DNA of 55,932 bases, from contig NZ_JAFIEU010000046.1 in assembly GCF_020832325.1 (NCBI RefSeq), forward strand, positions 1 to 55,932, read 5' to 3'. Position numbers and translations under genes: made by a program. The notes below the pieces were generated by a model. It saw only the letters and a list, made by a program, of their open reading frames with translations. It was not told where the DNA came from and searched no databases. The stretch comes from Lunatimonas sp. Lineage in GTDB: Bacteria; Bacteroidota; Bacteroidia; Cytophagales; Cyclobacteriaceae. Position 1 is the first letter of the stretch. Each line of letters starts with the position of its first letter. Positions 35,813 to 45,513 of the stretch are shown here, piece after piece.

Positions 35813-37651
35813 ATGAACGCCTTTTTTAAATCGATCTTGGTGCTGTTTTCGATTTTTCGTTTCTGCACCCCCGGGCATGCCAACGAGCAGACTCCCCACT
35901 ACTCCACCGTTAACAAGGAGCAGCACATTACGTTGCTAGATAACTACAGCTACCTTATTTCGCTAAAGCAAATCACCACGATTGTTAACAGTGAAGGTTC
36001 GGCCCATGGAGGGTACCGGTTTGTCGTTGATGAATTCACCAAATTGGAGTACTTCGACCTGCGGATCGTAGACCCTATCAGCGGAAAACTGATCAAACGG
36101 GTCAGGGAAAAAGACCTGAAGTCACGGGCATTGATCAGCGAAGGAACCTTCTTTCAGAACCTCGTCCTGATGTACTTTGACTTGGATCAGGTAAAATTCC
36201 CGGCCCGTGTAGAAATGGAGGTCAAATTACATAAGACCGGCAATTTCAACATGCCCACTTGGTATCCCACCCATTTCTTCAACCAAAAAGTACAGACATC
36301 CACACTCGAAATACAGTATCCGGAGGCGCTGGGCATGCGGTATAAAGCCGTCCATCTGGACGAGCCAAAGGTCTCATCCGTCGGCACCGGACACCATACC
36401 TTTTTTTGGCAGGTCGAAAACATGGATCCCATGGATTCGGAAATCAAATCAGCGGACGTGCCGCGGATTGAAATCGCCCCAAATCATTTTGCCATGCAGG
36501 GATATCAAGCAACGATGGATTCGTGGAATTCTTTGGGCAAGTGGTTCCATCTATTGAATCAAGGGAAGGACAATATTCCCGAGTCAACGAAATCGCTGGT
36601 GGCCGATTTGACGAAGGGGCTGGATAACGACTACGATAAAATAAAGGTTCTCTATCAGTACCTTCAGAAAAACTACCGCTATGTGAGCATTCAGATGGGC
36701 TTAGGAGGTTGGATGCCGATGGCTGCCTCTGAGGTGGTTTCCACCAAATACGGGGATTGCAAAGCACTGACCATGTTAATGAAAGCACTGTTAGCCGAGG
36801 CGGGAATTGAGGCGTACTACACCTTGGTCTATGCTGGAGAAATGGACGAGCCTTTCGACTTGGATTTTCCTTCCAATCAGTTCAACCACGTTATTCTACA
36901 GATTCCGACCCAAGACAAAACCCTTTGGTTGGAGTGTACATCGAGTACCCTTCCCGCAGGGTATTTAGGGTCCTTTACAAAGGACAGACCTGCCTTGGCC
37001 ATTTCACCCGAGGGAGGCAAAATCGTTCATACTCCCTCCTACAACACAGCCGAATACAACACCACCCACCTTACCTTGGAAGTGGAGCTGACCGCGAATG
37101 GCGACGCAGAAATAAAAGGACACCTGCTGCATAAAGGGGCACCTGCGGAATCATTGCACAGCCTGGCCTATCAAACCGGAGGAAGTGAAAAAAAGGATTA
37201 CCTAATCCGGAAAATCGGAGGTGCCGGCCTTAGCTTGGAGGACCACACCCTTACGGTTGGCTCCGAAAAAGAACTTCCTACCGCCGATTTGGCATTTTCC
37301 GGTTGGGTGGGTCGTTTTTCCCAAAATACCGCCAAACGAACGATCATACCGGTCACATGGGCAAAGGGACTACAGATCAACGAAAAAACAGGTTCCGGAA
37401 CGATATCAGAGGAGACAACGGTCATTATCCCCGGCCCATTGGAATGGGAATCCGGATTGGATGGTTGGGAACTGAAAACTGCCCATACCCACACCCAGAT
37501 AAAGCCCGAACTTAGCGAACGTACACTGAAAATTGTAAAAAGCATTCATTATTCATTTCCCGAGGATTTTTCACAGGAGGAAAAGGCCGCCGAATTGAGT
37601 CTGATCAAAGTTCTTTTACAGCAGCAATTTATTTTCAAAAAACAACCATGA
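35813..37651 (+). CDS. DUF3857/transglutaminase-like exported protein (catalytic Cys present)
   Basis: A 612-residue exported protein: signal peptide, DUF3857 domain to about 230, transglutaminase-like core about 250-400 and a C-terminal DUF3858-like beta region. The core keeps Cys316 in TKYGDCKALTM and His359 in FNHVILQI, with the WLECTSSTLPAGYLG stretch typical of Bacteroidota members. It is therefore potentially a periplasmic protease or transamidase. The start at 35813 (MNAFFKSILV) is chosen over an ATG 14 codons upstream to place the signal peptide first. It overlaps the next gene by 4 bp (ATGA). Confidence 0.82.
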   Translation: MNAFFKSILVLFSIFRFCTPGHANEQTPHYSTVNKEQHITLLDNYSYLISLKQITTIVNSEGSAHGGYRFVVDEFTKLEYFDLRIVDPISGKLIKRVREKDLKSRALISEGTFFQNLVLMYFDLDQVKFPARVEMEVKLHKTGNFNMPTWYPTHFFNQKVQTSTLEIQYPEALGMRYKAVHLDEPKVSSVGTGHHTFFWQVENMDPMDSEIKSADVPRIEIAPNHFAMQGYQATMDSWNSLGKWFHLLNQGKDNIPESTKSLVADLTKGLDNDYDKIKVLYQYLQKNYRYVSIQMGLGGWMPMAASEVVSTKYGDCKALTMLMKALLAEAGIEAYYTLVYAGEMDEPFDLDFPSNQFNHVILQIPTQDKTLWLECTSSTLPAGYLGSFTKDRPALAISPEGGKIVHTPSYNTAEYNTTHLTLEVELTANGDAEIKGHLLHKGAPAESLHSLAYQTGGSEKKDYLIRKIGGAGLSLEDHTLTVGSEKELPTADLAFSGWVGRFSQNTAKRTIIPVTWAKGLQINEKTGSGTISEETTVIIPGPLEWESGLDGWELKTAHTHTQIKPELSERTLKIVKSIHYSFPEDFSQEEKAAELSLIKVLLQQQFIFKKQP

Positions 37652-39609
37652 AATCGATCCATTTTTATCCTCTCCTTCTGGCTGGGATCCTCATCCTGTG
37701 CCATAGTGCCATAGGGCAGCAATCAAAGTATGGAAAATACCAGGCAAGCGAATGGGAGCTTACCGAGGTACCCTTTGACCCCGACGCGGATGCGGTGGTA
37801 TTGGACGAAGAAAACATCTCCTTTATTTCCAATTATGTGCTTCTGAGTGAAATAAACCGGCGGTTTAAGGTGTTGAAAGAAAGCGGAAAATCCATCGGGG
37901 ATGTGGTGATCCGGTACTATGCCAAAGACCAAATAGAATCGATCCAAAAGCTTCGGGCCCAGATCGTACAGTTGGAAAACGGACAGGAAAAGGTTACCAA
38001 GCTGGGCAAAGACGACTATTTTGAAGTAGATGCCGGAAATGGTTGGCGGGAAATCCGCTTCACCTTCCCCAACGTACAAACCGGCTCCATCCTCGAGTAC
38101 AGCTATACCAAAAGGGATAAATCGATTGTTTTTATAGACGGATGGGTATTCCAAAATCATATACCAACTCTTCGATCGACTTACCATTTGGAAATTCCCG
38201 GCGAACTCGAATACCGGATGCTGGGCCAAGGCTTTAACGTGATTACCAGTAACTACCGTAAGGAAAAAGGCTCCTACCAGTGGAACCTTACGAATCTACC
38301 CTCCATAAAGGAAGAACCCTACATGAACAATCCGGGGGACTACCTGGAAAAGGTTCAATTCCAGCTGGCCAAACATGAAGCGCAAAGCCAATCCATGGGA
38401 ATCGTGCAATCCAATTCCACCAGCTATTTCCGCGATTGGCAAGATCTGGGCAACTGGTTTATGAACGAAAAATCATTCGCCACGTACCTAAAGCCGGATC
38501 GGAACACGCAGCGAAGTTTGGTTCAGGAACCTGCGAGCGAGCGATCCCCCCTAGACCTGATCCAAAAAATCTATCAGCACGTCACAGATAACTTTACCTT
38601 CAACGAAAAGCCTGGTGTATTCCCCAGCCAAACACTTAAGACAACCTTGGATCTACGCACCGGAAAACGGAGCGACATAAACCTAGCTTTGCTTGCGTAT
38701 CTTCGGGCAAACGGTATCGAGGCCTTCCCGCTGCTGATCAGCAGTAAGGGAAATGGCCGGTCCCACTTGGTTCACGCCCCCTTCGCCGATCAGTTTAACC
38801 AATTGATTTTGGCCATCAATACGGGAGAAAAACTGATTTACGCGGATGCAACCCAAAAAGATCACCCATTAGGATATCTATCACTGCCCTCCTTGGTGCA
38901 TGAAGCCTTCATTTTGCGTGATCCCGGAAGTGGCCTGATCGATATACAGGTGCCCCACCTATCTGGATTTAATCAGTTCGTAAACGTCAAATGGGACGAG
39001 GCCGGCTATTTCAAGAAAGAATCCAGCTTTCGTTTCTCCGACTACGATGCACTCGCTATGGGCGGACTGAAAACCGACGCCGAAAAGGCCGAATTTAGAA
39101 AAAAGATTGTCACTGTAGAGGATGACCAAGTGCTTTCGATAAAATCCGAGCTTACTTCAAAACTTAACAAACTCACCCACGAGTCCACCCTTAGCACCAA
39201 ATTGTTCGCTCCAGAAACAGCACCTTTCCATGTGTTACCGTTTTCCATTACCCGCTGGAAAGAAAACCCGTTTACCTCGGATACGCGTAATTTTCCGGTA
39301 GATTTTAACTACACCGTAACCGACCGCTTTTCCTTCAAAATGGATATACCGGAGGGATATGAGCTGGACGATTTCCCGGAAAATATCAATCTGACCATTC
39401 CGGACGGCACTATGCTGTTTAGCTATGTGGTGACTGCCTTAGAAGCCATTGTGCAGGTGAACATGGTCCTTCAGATAAAACAGGAGTACGTCGATGCCGA
39501 GCAATATCCGCACCTAAAGTACTTTATGGATGTGGTGACAAGCAAATTGAAGGAGCCTGTGATATTGAGAAAAACAGATCTTCAAGCCACTGCCAGCAAC
39601 CACCCCTAG
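37648..39609 (+). CDS. DUF3857/transglutaminase-like exported protein, catalytic Cys replaced
   Basis: A 653-residue exported paralogue-like partner of the gene before it, with signal peptide (ending GQQ near 25), DUF3857 domain and a transglutaminase-like core. At the position of the catalytic Cys it reads TGKRSDINLALLAYL, with Ser at about residue 342, so the enzyme is likely inactive as a Cys transglutaminase. The His region (DQFNQLILAI) also lacks the His. Coupled to the upstream gene by an ATGA overlap, the two probably work as an active/inactive pair. Role unknown. Confidence 0.8.
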   Translation: MKSIHFYPLLLAGILILCHSAIGQQSKYGKYQASEWELTEVPFDPDADAVVLDEENISFISNYVLLSEINRRFKVLKESGKSIGDVVIRYYAKDQIESIQKLRAQIVQLENGQEKVTKLGKDDYFEVDAGNGWREIRFTFPNVQTGSILEYSYTKRDKSIVFIDGWVFQNHIPTLRSTYHLEIPGELEYRMLGQGFNVITSNYRKEKGSYQWNLTNLPSIKEEPYMNNPGDYLEKVQFQLAKHEAQSQSMGIVQSNSTSYFRDWQDLGNWFMNEKSFATYLKPDRNTQRSLVQEPASERSPLDLIQKIYQHVTDNFTFNEKPGVFPSQTLKTTLDLRTGKRSDINLALLAYLRANGIEAFPLLISSKGNGRSHLVHAPFADQFNQLILAINTGEKLIYADATQKDHPLGYLSLPSLVHEAFILRDPGSGLIDIQVPHLSGFNQFVNVKWDEAGYFKKESSFRFSDYDALAMGGLKTDAEKAEFRKKIVTVEDDQVLSIKSELTSKLNKLTHESTLSTKLFAPETAPFHVLPFSITRWKENPFTSDTRNFPVDFNYTVTDRFSFKMDIPEGYELDDFPENINLTIPDGTMLFSYVVTALEAIVQVNMVLQIKQEYVDAEQYPHLKYFMDVVTSKLKEPVILRKTDLQATASNHP

Positions 39610-39628
39610 CGACCGAAGGAGAAATTTG

Positions 39629-39661
39629 GAACCCAATTCGTCGGATTGGGTTCTTTTTTTT
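39629..39661 (+). terminator. Intrinsic terminator after the transglutaminase-like pair
   Basis: A 9-bp stem GAACCCAAT/ATTGGGTTC with a 7-base loop is followed by eight T. It rules out the earlier in-frame ATG (39626) as the start of the dehydrogenase gene. Confidence 0.92.
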
Positions 39662-39679
39662 ACCTTACACGAAAAAACC

Positions 39680-40690
39680 ATGCACTATATCGTCTGTGAA
39701 ACCCCTGGCAAATTAGTCCTGACCGAAAAGGAAGTTCCCGTTCCCCAACCCGGAGAGGTTCTGGTACGCATCAAAAAAGTAGGTATCTGCGGCACAGATA
39801 TCCACGCCTTTGCTGGAAATCAAGCCTTTTTCACCTATCCCCGAATCTTAGGCCATGAGGTGGCAGGGGAAGTGGCAGACCCGAACGGACAGGCCGGCTT
39901 TAATCCTGGCGACAAGGTTGCCATCATCCCTTACGTATCCTGTGGATCCTGTATTGCCTGTCGGGCCGGAAAAACCAACTGCTGCAGCACCTTGAAAGTA
40001 TATGGCGTACATACCGACGGAGGCATGCAGGAATATTTCAGCTTTCCGGCAGAATTGCTCCTGCCCGCCCCCGACCTCAGCTTGGAGGAAATCGCCATAA
40101 TTGAACCGCTCTGCATAGGCTACCACGCTGTGCAGCGGGCACAGTTTACACCAGGTGAGACCGTTCTAATTATGGGTTGTGGTCCAATTGGATTGGCCAT
40201 GATCCGTTTCGCCGCACTGGAAGGGGCGCGGGTAATAGCCGTAGATGTCAATGCCCAACGCCTTGAGAAAGCGAGGTCCCATTTCGGTGCCGCCGAGATA
40301 CTCGTGGCCGGGGAATCGCTGGCAAATCAAGTCTCCGAACTGACCGGTGGCGAACTGTGCCCTGTTGTAATGGACGCTACGGGAAACAAACAAGCACTGG
40401 AATCGGGCCTCAAATACCTAGCCCATGGAGGAAGGTACTTACTGGTAGGGCTCTATAAAGGCGATTTGGCCATCAACCACCCCACCTTACACGCCAAAGA
40501 AGGAGCCGTGATGAGCAGCAGAAACGCCACCAAAAATGATTTCGCAGCGGTGATGGAACTGCTGCGAACCAAGCAGTTCCCCGTAGAAGCCTATGTGACC
40601 CACGAAGCACGCTTCGACGAGATGATCTCGAAATTTGGGCATTGGACCCAAGCCGACAGCCAGGTCATCAAGGCCATGGTCAGCTTTTAA
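39680..40690 (+). CDS. Zinc-dependent medium-chain alcohol dehydrogenase, sugar/polyol type
   Basis: A 336-residue cytoplasmic oxidoreductase. Catalytic zinc ligands are in VGICGTDIHAF (Cys near 38) and GHEVAGEV (His-Glu near 60). The structural zinc loop has four Cys in CGSCIACRAGKTNCC. The nucleotide-binding site is GCGPIGLA near 165. The set matches the L-threonine/sorbitol/galactonate 5-dehydrogenase group; the precise substrate is unknown. The start is fixed by the terminator just upstream. Confidence 0.9.
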   Translation: MHYIVCETPGKLVLTEKEVPVPQPGEVLVRIKKVGICGTDIHAFAGNQAFFTYPRILGHEVAGEVADPNGQAGFNPGDKVAIIPYVSCGSCIACRAGKTNCCSTLKVYGVHTDGGMQEYFSFPAELLLPAPDLSLEEIAIIEPLCIGYHAVQRAQFTPGETVLIMGCGPIGLAMIRFAALEGARVIAVDVNAQRLEKARSHFGAAEILVAGESLANQVSELTGGELCPVVMDATGNKQALESGLKYLAHGGRYLLVGLYKGDLAINHPTLHAKEGAVMSSRNATKNDFAAVMELLRTKQFPVEAYVTHEARFDEMISKFGHWTQADSQVIKAMVSF

Positions 40691-40774
40691 GCCAGAAGCA
40701 CTTAGGTTGGCAATCTAAAAAGGAATGATCCTAGCACTGCTTGATTCAACAATGCCCGGTGCTTCCTATGTGGC

Positions 40775-41428
40775 TCAATTCATGTGTTTTCCAATCACTT
40801 TTGCCCAGATTTCATACCCCTTTCTGTTCATGTGCAAGTTGTCTTCGATAAAGATATCTGGCATGGGCTGGCCGTTTTTACCCAACATGGGCTTCCATAC
40901 ATCCGCGAAGCCGACTCCTTTGGTAGACCTGGCATACCGCTTCATCGCCGCATTCAATTCGTTGTATTGATTGGCGAGGTTCCAGCGGGAGATACTCGGT
41001 TTTGCGCTGATGAACACTACTTCGGTATCGGGTAGGGCTGCGTGAATGGCTCTGACAATTTGATCCATGGTCTGCATGATCTCCCCAGTAGTCTTCTTGC
41101 CAGAAATGTCATTGTCCCCCTCATAAATAAACACCTTCTTCGGCTTGTAATCCAGCACCAACTCATCCAGGTAGTGCATCAGGTCTGTCGCGTGGGATCC
41201 TCCAAAGCCGGTGTTCACAACGCTATGATCGGGAAAATCGGTTGCTAGGTCCTTCCACATCCGAACACTGGAACTCCCTGTAAATACCACCCCTCCACGA
41301 TGCTGATCCGCAGGATATTGGGCCTGGACTCTGCCCACTTCCTCTTTAAACCGAACGGGATCTTGCGCAAAGGAAAAAGACAAGAATGAAATCGCAAATA
41401 GAAGGGTCAATACATATTTATTTTTCAT
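40775..41428 (-). CDS. SGNH/GDSL hydrolase, secreted
   Basis: A 217-residue exported esterase or deacetylase-like protein with a signal peptide to about residue 21 (SFSFAQ). SGNH blocks are clear: block I FTGSSSVRMW (Ser near 52), block II GFGGSHATD, block III YEGDNDI and block V EDNLHMNRKG with the Asp-x-x-His pair. Such enzymes remove acetyl or other acyl groups from carbohydrates. It is convergent with the dehydrogenase and divergent from the DUF4407 gene. Confidence 0.88.
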   Translation of the reverse strand: MKNKYVLTLLFAISFLSFSFAQDPVRFKEEVGRVQAQYPADQHRGGVVFTGSSSVRMWKDLATDFPDHSVVNTGFGGSHATDLMHYLDELVLDYKPKKVFIYEGDNDISGKKTTGEIMQTMDQIVRAIHAALPDTEVVFISAKPSISRWNLANQYNELNAAMKRYARSTKGVGFADVWKPMLGKNGQPMPDIFIEDNLHMNRKGYEIWAKVIGKHMN

Positions 41429-41679
41429 ACTGGGTTTATTTGTCAGGTGTAATGCAAAGATACAACTATCTACCCGAAGAGCAGATTTTCGACTGTCCCA
41501 AAAACGAACAACCGGAAAGGAAACCTATCCCAATATCGGACATCGCTACCTGGTCAGCACCCTCATCTGTAGCAATCATTAAACTATTATTCAGCCACTT
41601 ACAGGTAAAATCTATCTTCTTTTTTAACGGTAGTTTTCTAGCTCGGACTTTGCTGAAAAAACAAGAAACACCAACCCCA

Positions 41680-42741
41680 ATGAACAAACTATCCCATTTT
41701 TTGTGGTTTTGCGCCGGAACCTACCGCCCACTCCTCAAAAGATGCCCCACTGAAGCAAACAAATACGTAGGTATAGGGGGCACTGTTTTATTTACCGCCA
41801 TCTTTGCAGGGCTGGCTGCTGGCTATGCGCTGCATACCATTTTTGACAATCTGGTGGTTACCATCCTGCTGGCATTGGTGTGGGCCACTGCCATTTTCAA
41901 CCTGGACCGGTACATAGTGGGAACCATGCGTAAAAACGGCAAATCGTGGACGGAATTCAAACTGGCTGCACCTAGGCTGGTACTTGCTATCGTTTTAGCG
42001 TTGGTTATTGCCAAGCCGCTGGAGCTGCGGATCTTCGAAAAGGAAATCAACCAACAACTAGCCACCCAAAAGCTGGAACTTGTGCAACAAACGAAATCGG
42101 CACTAGAGGCAAACTATCCAGAAATTGCCGGCTTGGATCTACAAATAGGGGCACTGCAAGAAGAAATAGCGGCAAGCCGCCAATTCAGAAACGAAAAACA
42201 GGGGGAGTATGACGCCGAACGGTTCGGAGTAAAAACGCCCGGAACCTCCGGACGTGCAGGGATCGGTGTGAATGCCCGCAAAAAAGAAGAGCAGCTGGAT
42301 CAGGCCCAAAAAGCCTACGAGGAAACCGAACGACTCAACCGAATGAAGATCGATCAATTAGAGGTGGAGAAAACCCGACTCAATCAGCTCAAAGAAGCGG
42401 CCCTGTTGGATCAGGAGTCGACTATCTCTGAGATGGATGGCATTGCCGCAAGGCTTCAGGCACTTTCTGATCTCTCTAGGAAGCAGTCTGCCATAAACCT
42501 AGCCAATAGCTTTATCATTCTATTGTTTATACTATTGGAAACTGCTCCAATCTTAGTGAAGTGGATGGCACCCCGGGGTCCCTACGACGTACTTTTAGCC
42601 TTTCGAGAGAATGCACTCATCCTCCATACCGAAGATCAATGGCACCAAACGCAAGCAAAAACTACTGCTGGTCGGGAGATCTTTGATTTCCAATTGGCAA
42701 ACCAAACCTCCCTCCAAAAAACCCGGGGACACCCCCTTTAG
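41680..42741 (+). CDS. DUF4407-family membrane protein
   Basis: A 353-residue inner-membrane protein. Two hydrophobic helices lie at about 30-75, one at about 100-120 (LVLAIVLALVIAKPLELRIF), then a long coiled coil (about 125-280) and a last helix near 285-305 (NSFIILLFILLETAPILVKWM). This is the DUF4407 arrangement. The start at 41680 is the first that puts MNKLSHFLWFCAG at the N-terminus; the frame upstream is not coding in character. Function is unknown. Confidence 0.85.
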   Translation: MNKLSHFLWFCAGTYRPLLKRCPTEANKYVGIGGTVLFTAIFAGLAAGYALHTIFDNLVVTILLALVWATAIFNLDRYIVGTMRKNGKSWTEFKLAAPRLVLAIVLALVIAKPLELRIFEKEINQQLATQKLELVQQTKSALEANYPEIAGLDLQIGALQEEIAASRQFRNEKQGEYDAERFGVKTPGTSGRAGIGVNARKKEEQLDQAQKAYEETERLNRMKIDQLEVEKTRLNQLKEAALLDQESTISEMDGIAARLQALSDLSRKQSAINLANSFIILLFILLETAPILVKWMAPRGPYDVLLAFRENALILHTEDQWHQTQAKTTAGREIFDFQLANQTSLQKTRGHPL

Positions 42742-42951
42742 GAACTACTTGAGTACCTTTTGACGAGATTTTGACAAACTATTTTTCGGGTAGCTTCGAT
42801 TTACCGCCAAATTTTCTCATTTTCAGGCATAAATTACGTGCTATTCCTTTGGAACGCCACACAATCGAACAGGGCAAAACCGTCATCCAAAGGAAGGAGC
42901 TATGCTTCATCTGCCAACAGCAGGTGTAACCGATAAAAATATTAGAATCAC

Positions 42952-44421
42952 ATGCGTACCTACCTTATTGGATGTTGGCTTCTTGCCATAGGCGTTTCCT
43001 GCGCTCCAGAGTCGATAAATCACGAACAAACGGTGGAATCCACACCTCCGAATTTGGTCTTTGTATTTGCGGATCAGTGGAGGGCCGATGTAATGGGATA
43101 TGCGGGCAACACCGATGTGCATACGCCCCATTTGGATCAGTTGGCAGAGGAAAGCTTGGTTTTCGAAAACGCAGTAGCTATCATACCAGTATGTGCACCC
43201 TGGCGGGCCAGCTTTCTGACCGGACAATACCCCCTCACCAATGGGCTGTTTTACAACGACAAACCGTTGCCGACGCAGGCAGTCACTATCGGAAAAGTAT
43301 TTAAAGAAGCCGGCTATCAAACCGGTTATATCGGAAAATGGCATGTAAACGGCCATCAGCGAGGGGAAGATCCTTTTAGTGGCAGAAATCTACCGGTACC
43401 CAAAGAAAGGCGTCAGGGTTTTGACTACTGGAAGGTTCGGGAGGTCACCCACGACTATAACAGCAGCTACTATTTCGATGAAAATGACGAAAAACACTTT
43501 TGGGAAGGATACGATGTGTTCCCACAGACAGATAGTGCGGTCAGCTATTTCCACAAAAACAAGGACAATCCATTTTTCTTGGTGTTATCCTACGGACCAC
43601 CCCATGACCCGTATTTCACCGCCCCGCAGGAATACCAGGAAATGTACGCCGGTGTAGATCTTGCCTTACGACCCAATGTCCCCGAGATGTACTTGGATAG
43701 TGCCAAGAGAGTATTGGCAGGATACTACGCGCATTGCACCGCCATCGACAAGGCAGTAGGGAATTTACTCCAGGGCTTGGAAGATGCAGGGATTGCCGAT
43801 AATACCATATTTGTATTTACCTCAGATCACGGTGATATGCTGATGTCACGCGGAGTACTGAAGAAACAGCGCCCTTGGGATGAGTCCATCATGGTTCCTA
43901 TGCTGCTACGATGGCCCGCAAAACTCGGGACCACCCGGAGAGATATCTATGATCCCATCAATACGCCTGACCTGGCCCCCACCCTTTTGGGACTATGCGG
44001 AATAGATATACCGGAAAGCATGGAGGGAGAAGATTTTTCAGCCGCCCTTTTCAGCGGGGAGGACCTGGGCAACGAAGCCGCCCTGATCACCCTTCCTGTG
44101 CCCTTTCACGAATGGCAGTTTATGAATGGAGGCAGGGAGTACCGAGGTATCAGAACCCGGAAGTACACGTACGTCAAAGATTTGTTAGGTCCTTGGCTAC
44201 TCTATGACAACGAACAGGACCCCTATCAACTAACGAACCTCGTGAACGTGCCCCAATACGCCCAGGTGAAAGCATACCTGGAGACCGTACTGAATGAAAA
44301 ACTGCTCGCTACTCAGGATGAATTTCTGCCAGCAGACACGTATATGCGGAGAAGGGCCTACCTCTACGACAGAAAAGACAGCCTTCGCCCTGCAAACTAC
44401 TTGGAGGTAAATAGGGATTGA
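42952..44421 (+). CDS. Type I sulfatase, predicted lipoprotein
   Basis: A 489-residue exported sulfatase with lipobox at about 14-17 (IGVSCAPE). The formylglycine motif C-x-P-x-R is intact as VCAPWRASFLTGQ near residue 82, metal-binding FVFADQWRADVMGYAG at 37-52, and YIGKWHVNGH near 127. It should cleave sulfate esters from sulfated glycans or small molecules. The Cys-type motif needs a separate formylglycine-generating enzyme, which is not in this window. No other polysaccharide enzyme is adjacent, so the substrate cannot be guessed. Confidence 0.9.
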   Translation: MRTYLIGCWLLAIGVSCAPESINHEQTVESTPPNLVFVFADQWRADVMGYAGNTDVHTPHLDQLAEESLVFENAVAIIPVCAPWRASFLTGQYPLTNGLFYNDKPLPTQAVTIGKVFKEAGYQTGYIGKWHVNGHQRGEDPFSGRNLPVPKERRQGFDYWKVREVTHDYNSSYYFDENDEKHFWEGYDVFPQTDSAVSYFHKNKDNPFFLVLSYGPPHDPYFTAPQEYQEMYAGVDLALRPNVPEMYLDSAKRVLAGYYAHCTAIDKAVGNLLQGLEDAGIADNTIFVFTSDHGDMLMSRGVLKKQRPWDESIMVPMLLRWPAKLGTTRRDIYDPINTPDLAPTLLGLCGIDIPESMEGEDFSAALFSGEDLGNEAALITLPVPFHEWQFMNGGREYRGIRTRKYTYVKDLLGPWLLYDNEQDPYQLTNLVNVPQYAQVKAYLETVLNEKLLATQDEFLPADTYMRRRAYLYDRKDSLRPANYLEVNRD

Positions 44422-44743
44422 TCGTTTAACTGCGAGATACAGCAAGATTCTAAAAAGTTCTAACTGGCGGGCCTTTGTCCAATAAGACGTTCTTTAGCAA
44501 TTCATTGCAAATGGCATTGAACGGACTACGACTGCAAAGGAACTTAGGAATAGTTGGGTGTAGCCGATTCTACACCCGGGTGGAGATAGTTTCTGGTTCA
44601 GCAAAATAGTCTACTCTTTTTTAATAGAACTGTTTCACTATTTTTGCGTAATTTTAGCGTAAAAGCTAGGCTTTAGTAAAAGATGCTAAACATTGATAAT
44701 AAGATTTCCGGAACTTAGGAGGGAAAGAGGCTGACCTCAGGAA
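44422..44743. other. Intergenic region before the toxin-antitoxin module
   Basis: AT-rich DNA with a possible -7 element TATTTTTG near 44639. It may be the promoter for the XRE remnant and toxin-antitoxin genes. No frame of interest. Confidence 0.35.
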
Positions 44744-44830
44744 ATGGATGAAACAACAAAAAGGAAGCTTTTCGATATTATTGATACATACATCAGGGAT
44801 TCTAAATCCCGTGCAGCTTATGGCTCTTAA
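44744..44830 (+). pseudogene. C-terminal remnant of an XRE/HTH antitoxin-like protein
   Basis: A 28-residue frame, starting MDETTKRKLFDIIDTYIRD and ending AAYGS. The pattern LFDIIDTYIRDxKxRxAY is the usual C-terminal helix of Bacteroidota XRE-type antitoxins (HTH domain followed by an FLRDxK tail). The HTH domain itself is missing upstream. It lies 12 bp before the next antitoxin gene, so it may be what is left of an earlier module. Confidence 0.4.
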
Positions 44831-44842
44831 AACTCGAAGATT

Positions 44843-45049
44843 ATGAAGGTACTACTGGACATAAAAGACGACAAAGCCCTACACTTGTTGGAAGTGCTCA
44901 AAGGGCTGCCATACGTTAAAACCAAACAGCTTACCGATGCCAAAGCCCAGCTCATGAGCGAGATCAGGGAGGCAGTGGAAGAGATGAAGCAAATCCGGGC
45001 GGGTAAAAAGCAAGCCCGTGACGCAGAAGATTTTCTCAATGAGCTATAG
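44843..45049 (+). CDS. Antitoxin of a type II toxin-antitoxin module
   Basis: A 68-residue, highly charged helical protein (KALHLLEVLKGLPYVKTKQL, then a lysine-rich helix AVEEMKQIRAGKKQARDAED). It overlaps the RelE/ParE-type toxin gene by 11 bp, the standard antitoxin-first arrangement. No DNA-binding fold is obvious, as in many short Bacteroidota antitoxins. Confidence 0.75.
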   Translation: MKVLLDIKDDKALHLLEVLKGLPYVKTKQLTDAKAQLMSEIREAVEEMKQIRAGKKQARDAEDFLNEL

Positions 45050-45368
45050 TGTAAAGTCCATTGAGGTTTTTGAGCGGCAAGCCAAGAAGCTCATTAAAAA
45101 ATACGCATCCCTAAAAACGGAACTGCTGGCCCTGGTACAGGTGCTGAAGGAGAACCCGGACGAAGGCACGGCCATTGGCAAAAGCTGCTACAAAATACGC
45201 CTGGCCATCAAGTCAAAAGGCAAGGGTAAGTCTGGCGGGGCCAGGGTGATCACCAACTTTGTGGTGGCCAATGATGCCGTTTACCTTCTCTCCATTTACG
45301 ACAAGTCCGACCAGGAAAATATCTCCGATAAAGAACTGGACGAACTCCTGCAGTTTGTCCCTGGATGA
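45039..45368 (+). CDS. RelE/ParE-family toxin
   Basis: A 109-residue RelE-fold protein, starting MSYSVKSIEVFERQAKKLIKK, with the family core KSCYKIRLAIKSKGKGKSGGARVI and C-terminal DKELDELL. Such toxins cleave mRNA on ribosomes (RelE) or poison gyrase (ParE); which one cannot be told. The start at 45039 is preferred over 45018 because it opens at the first beta-strand and overlaps the antitoxin stop. Confidence 0.82.
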   Translation: MSYSVKSIEVFERQAKKLIKKYASLKTELLALVQVLKENPDEGTAIGKSCYKIRLAIKSKGKGKSGGARVITNFVVANDAVYLLSIYDKSDQENISDKELDELLQFVPG

Positions 45369-45513
45369 TAAATTCCGGACCTGCCGGGCTTATATCATAT
45401 CATTCCAACGAACATTTGTTTGGCTTGCCTATCAATAACCCGGCCAGCCCCTGATCTGTACCGGGTACTCGGCTTTCTTATAAAATTTTGACGTTAAAAT
45501 TTAATTTTACTGG

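Noticed and set aside
41386-41679. A 98-codon upstream extension of the DUF4407 gene
   Set aside because: It overlaps the SGNH gene start on the other strand and the added residues do not look like the family N-terminus.
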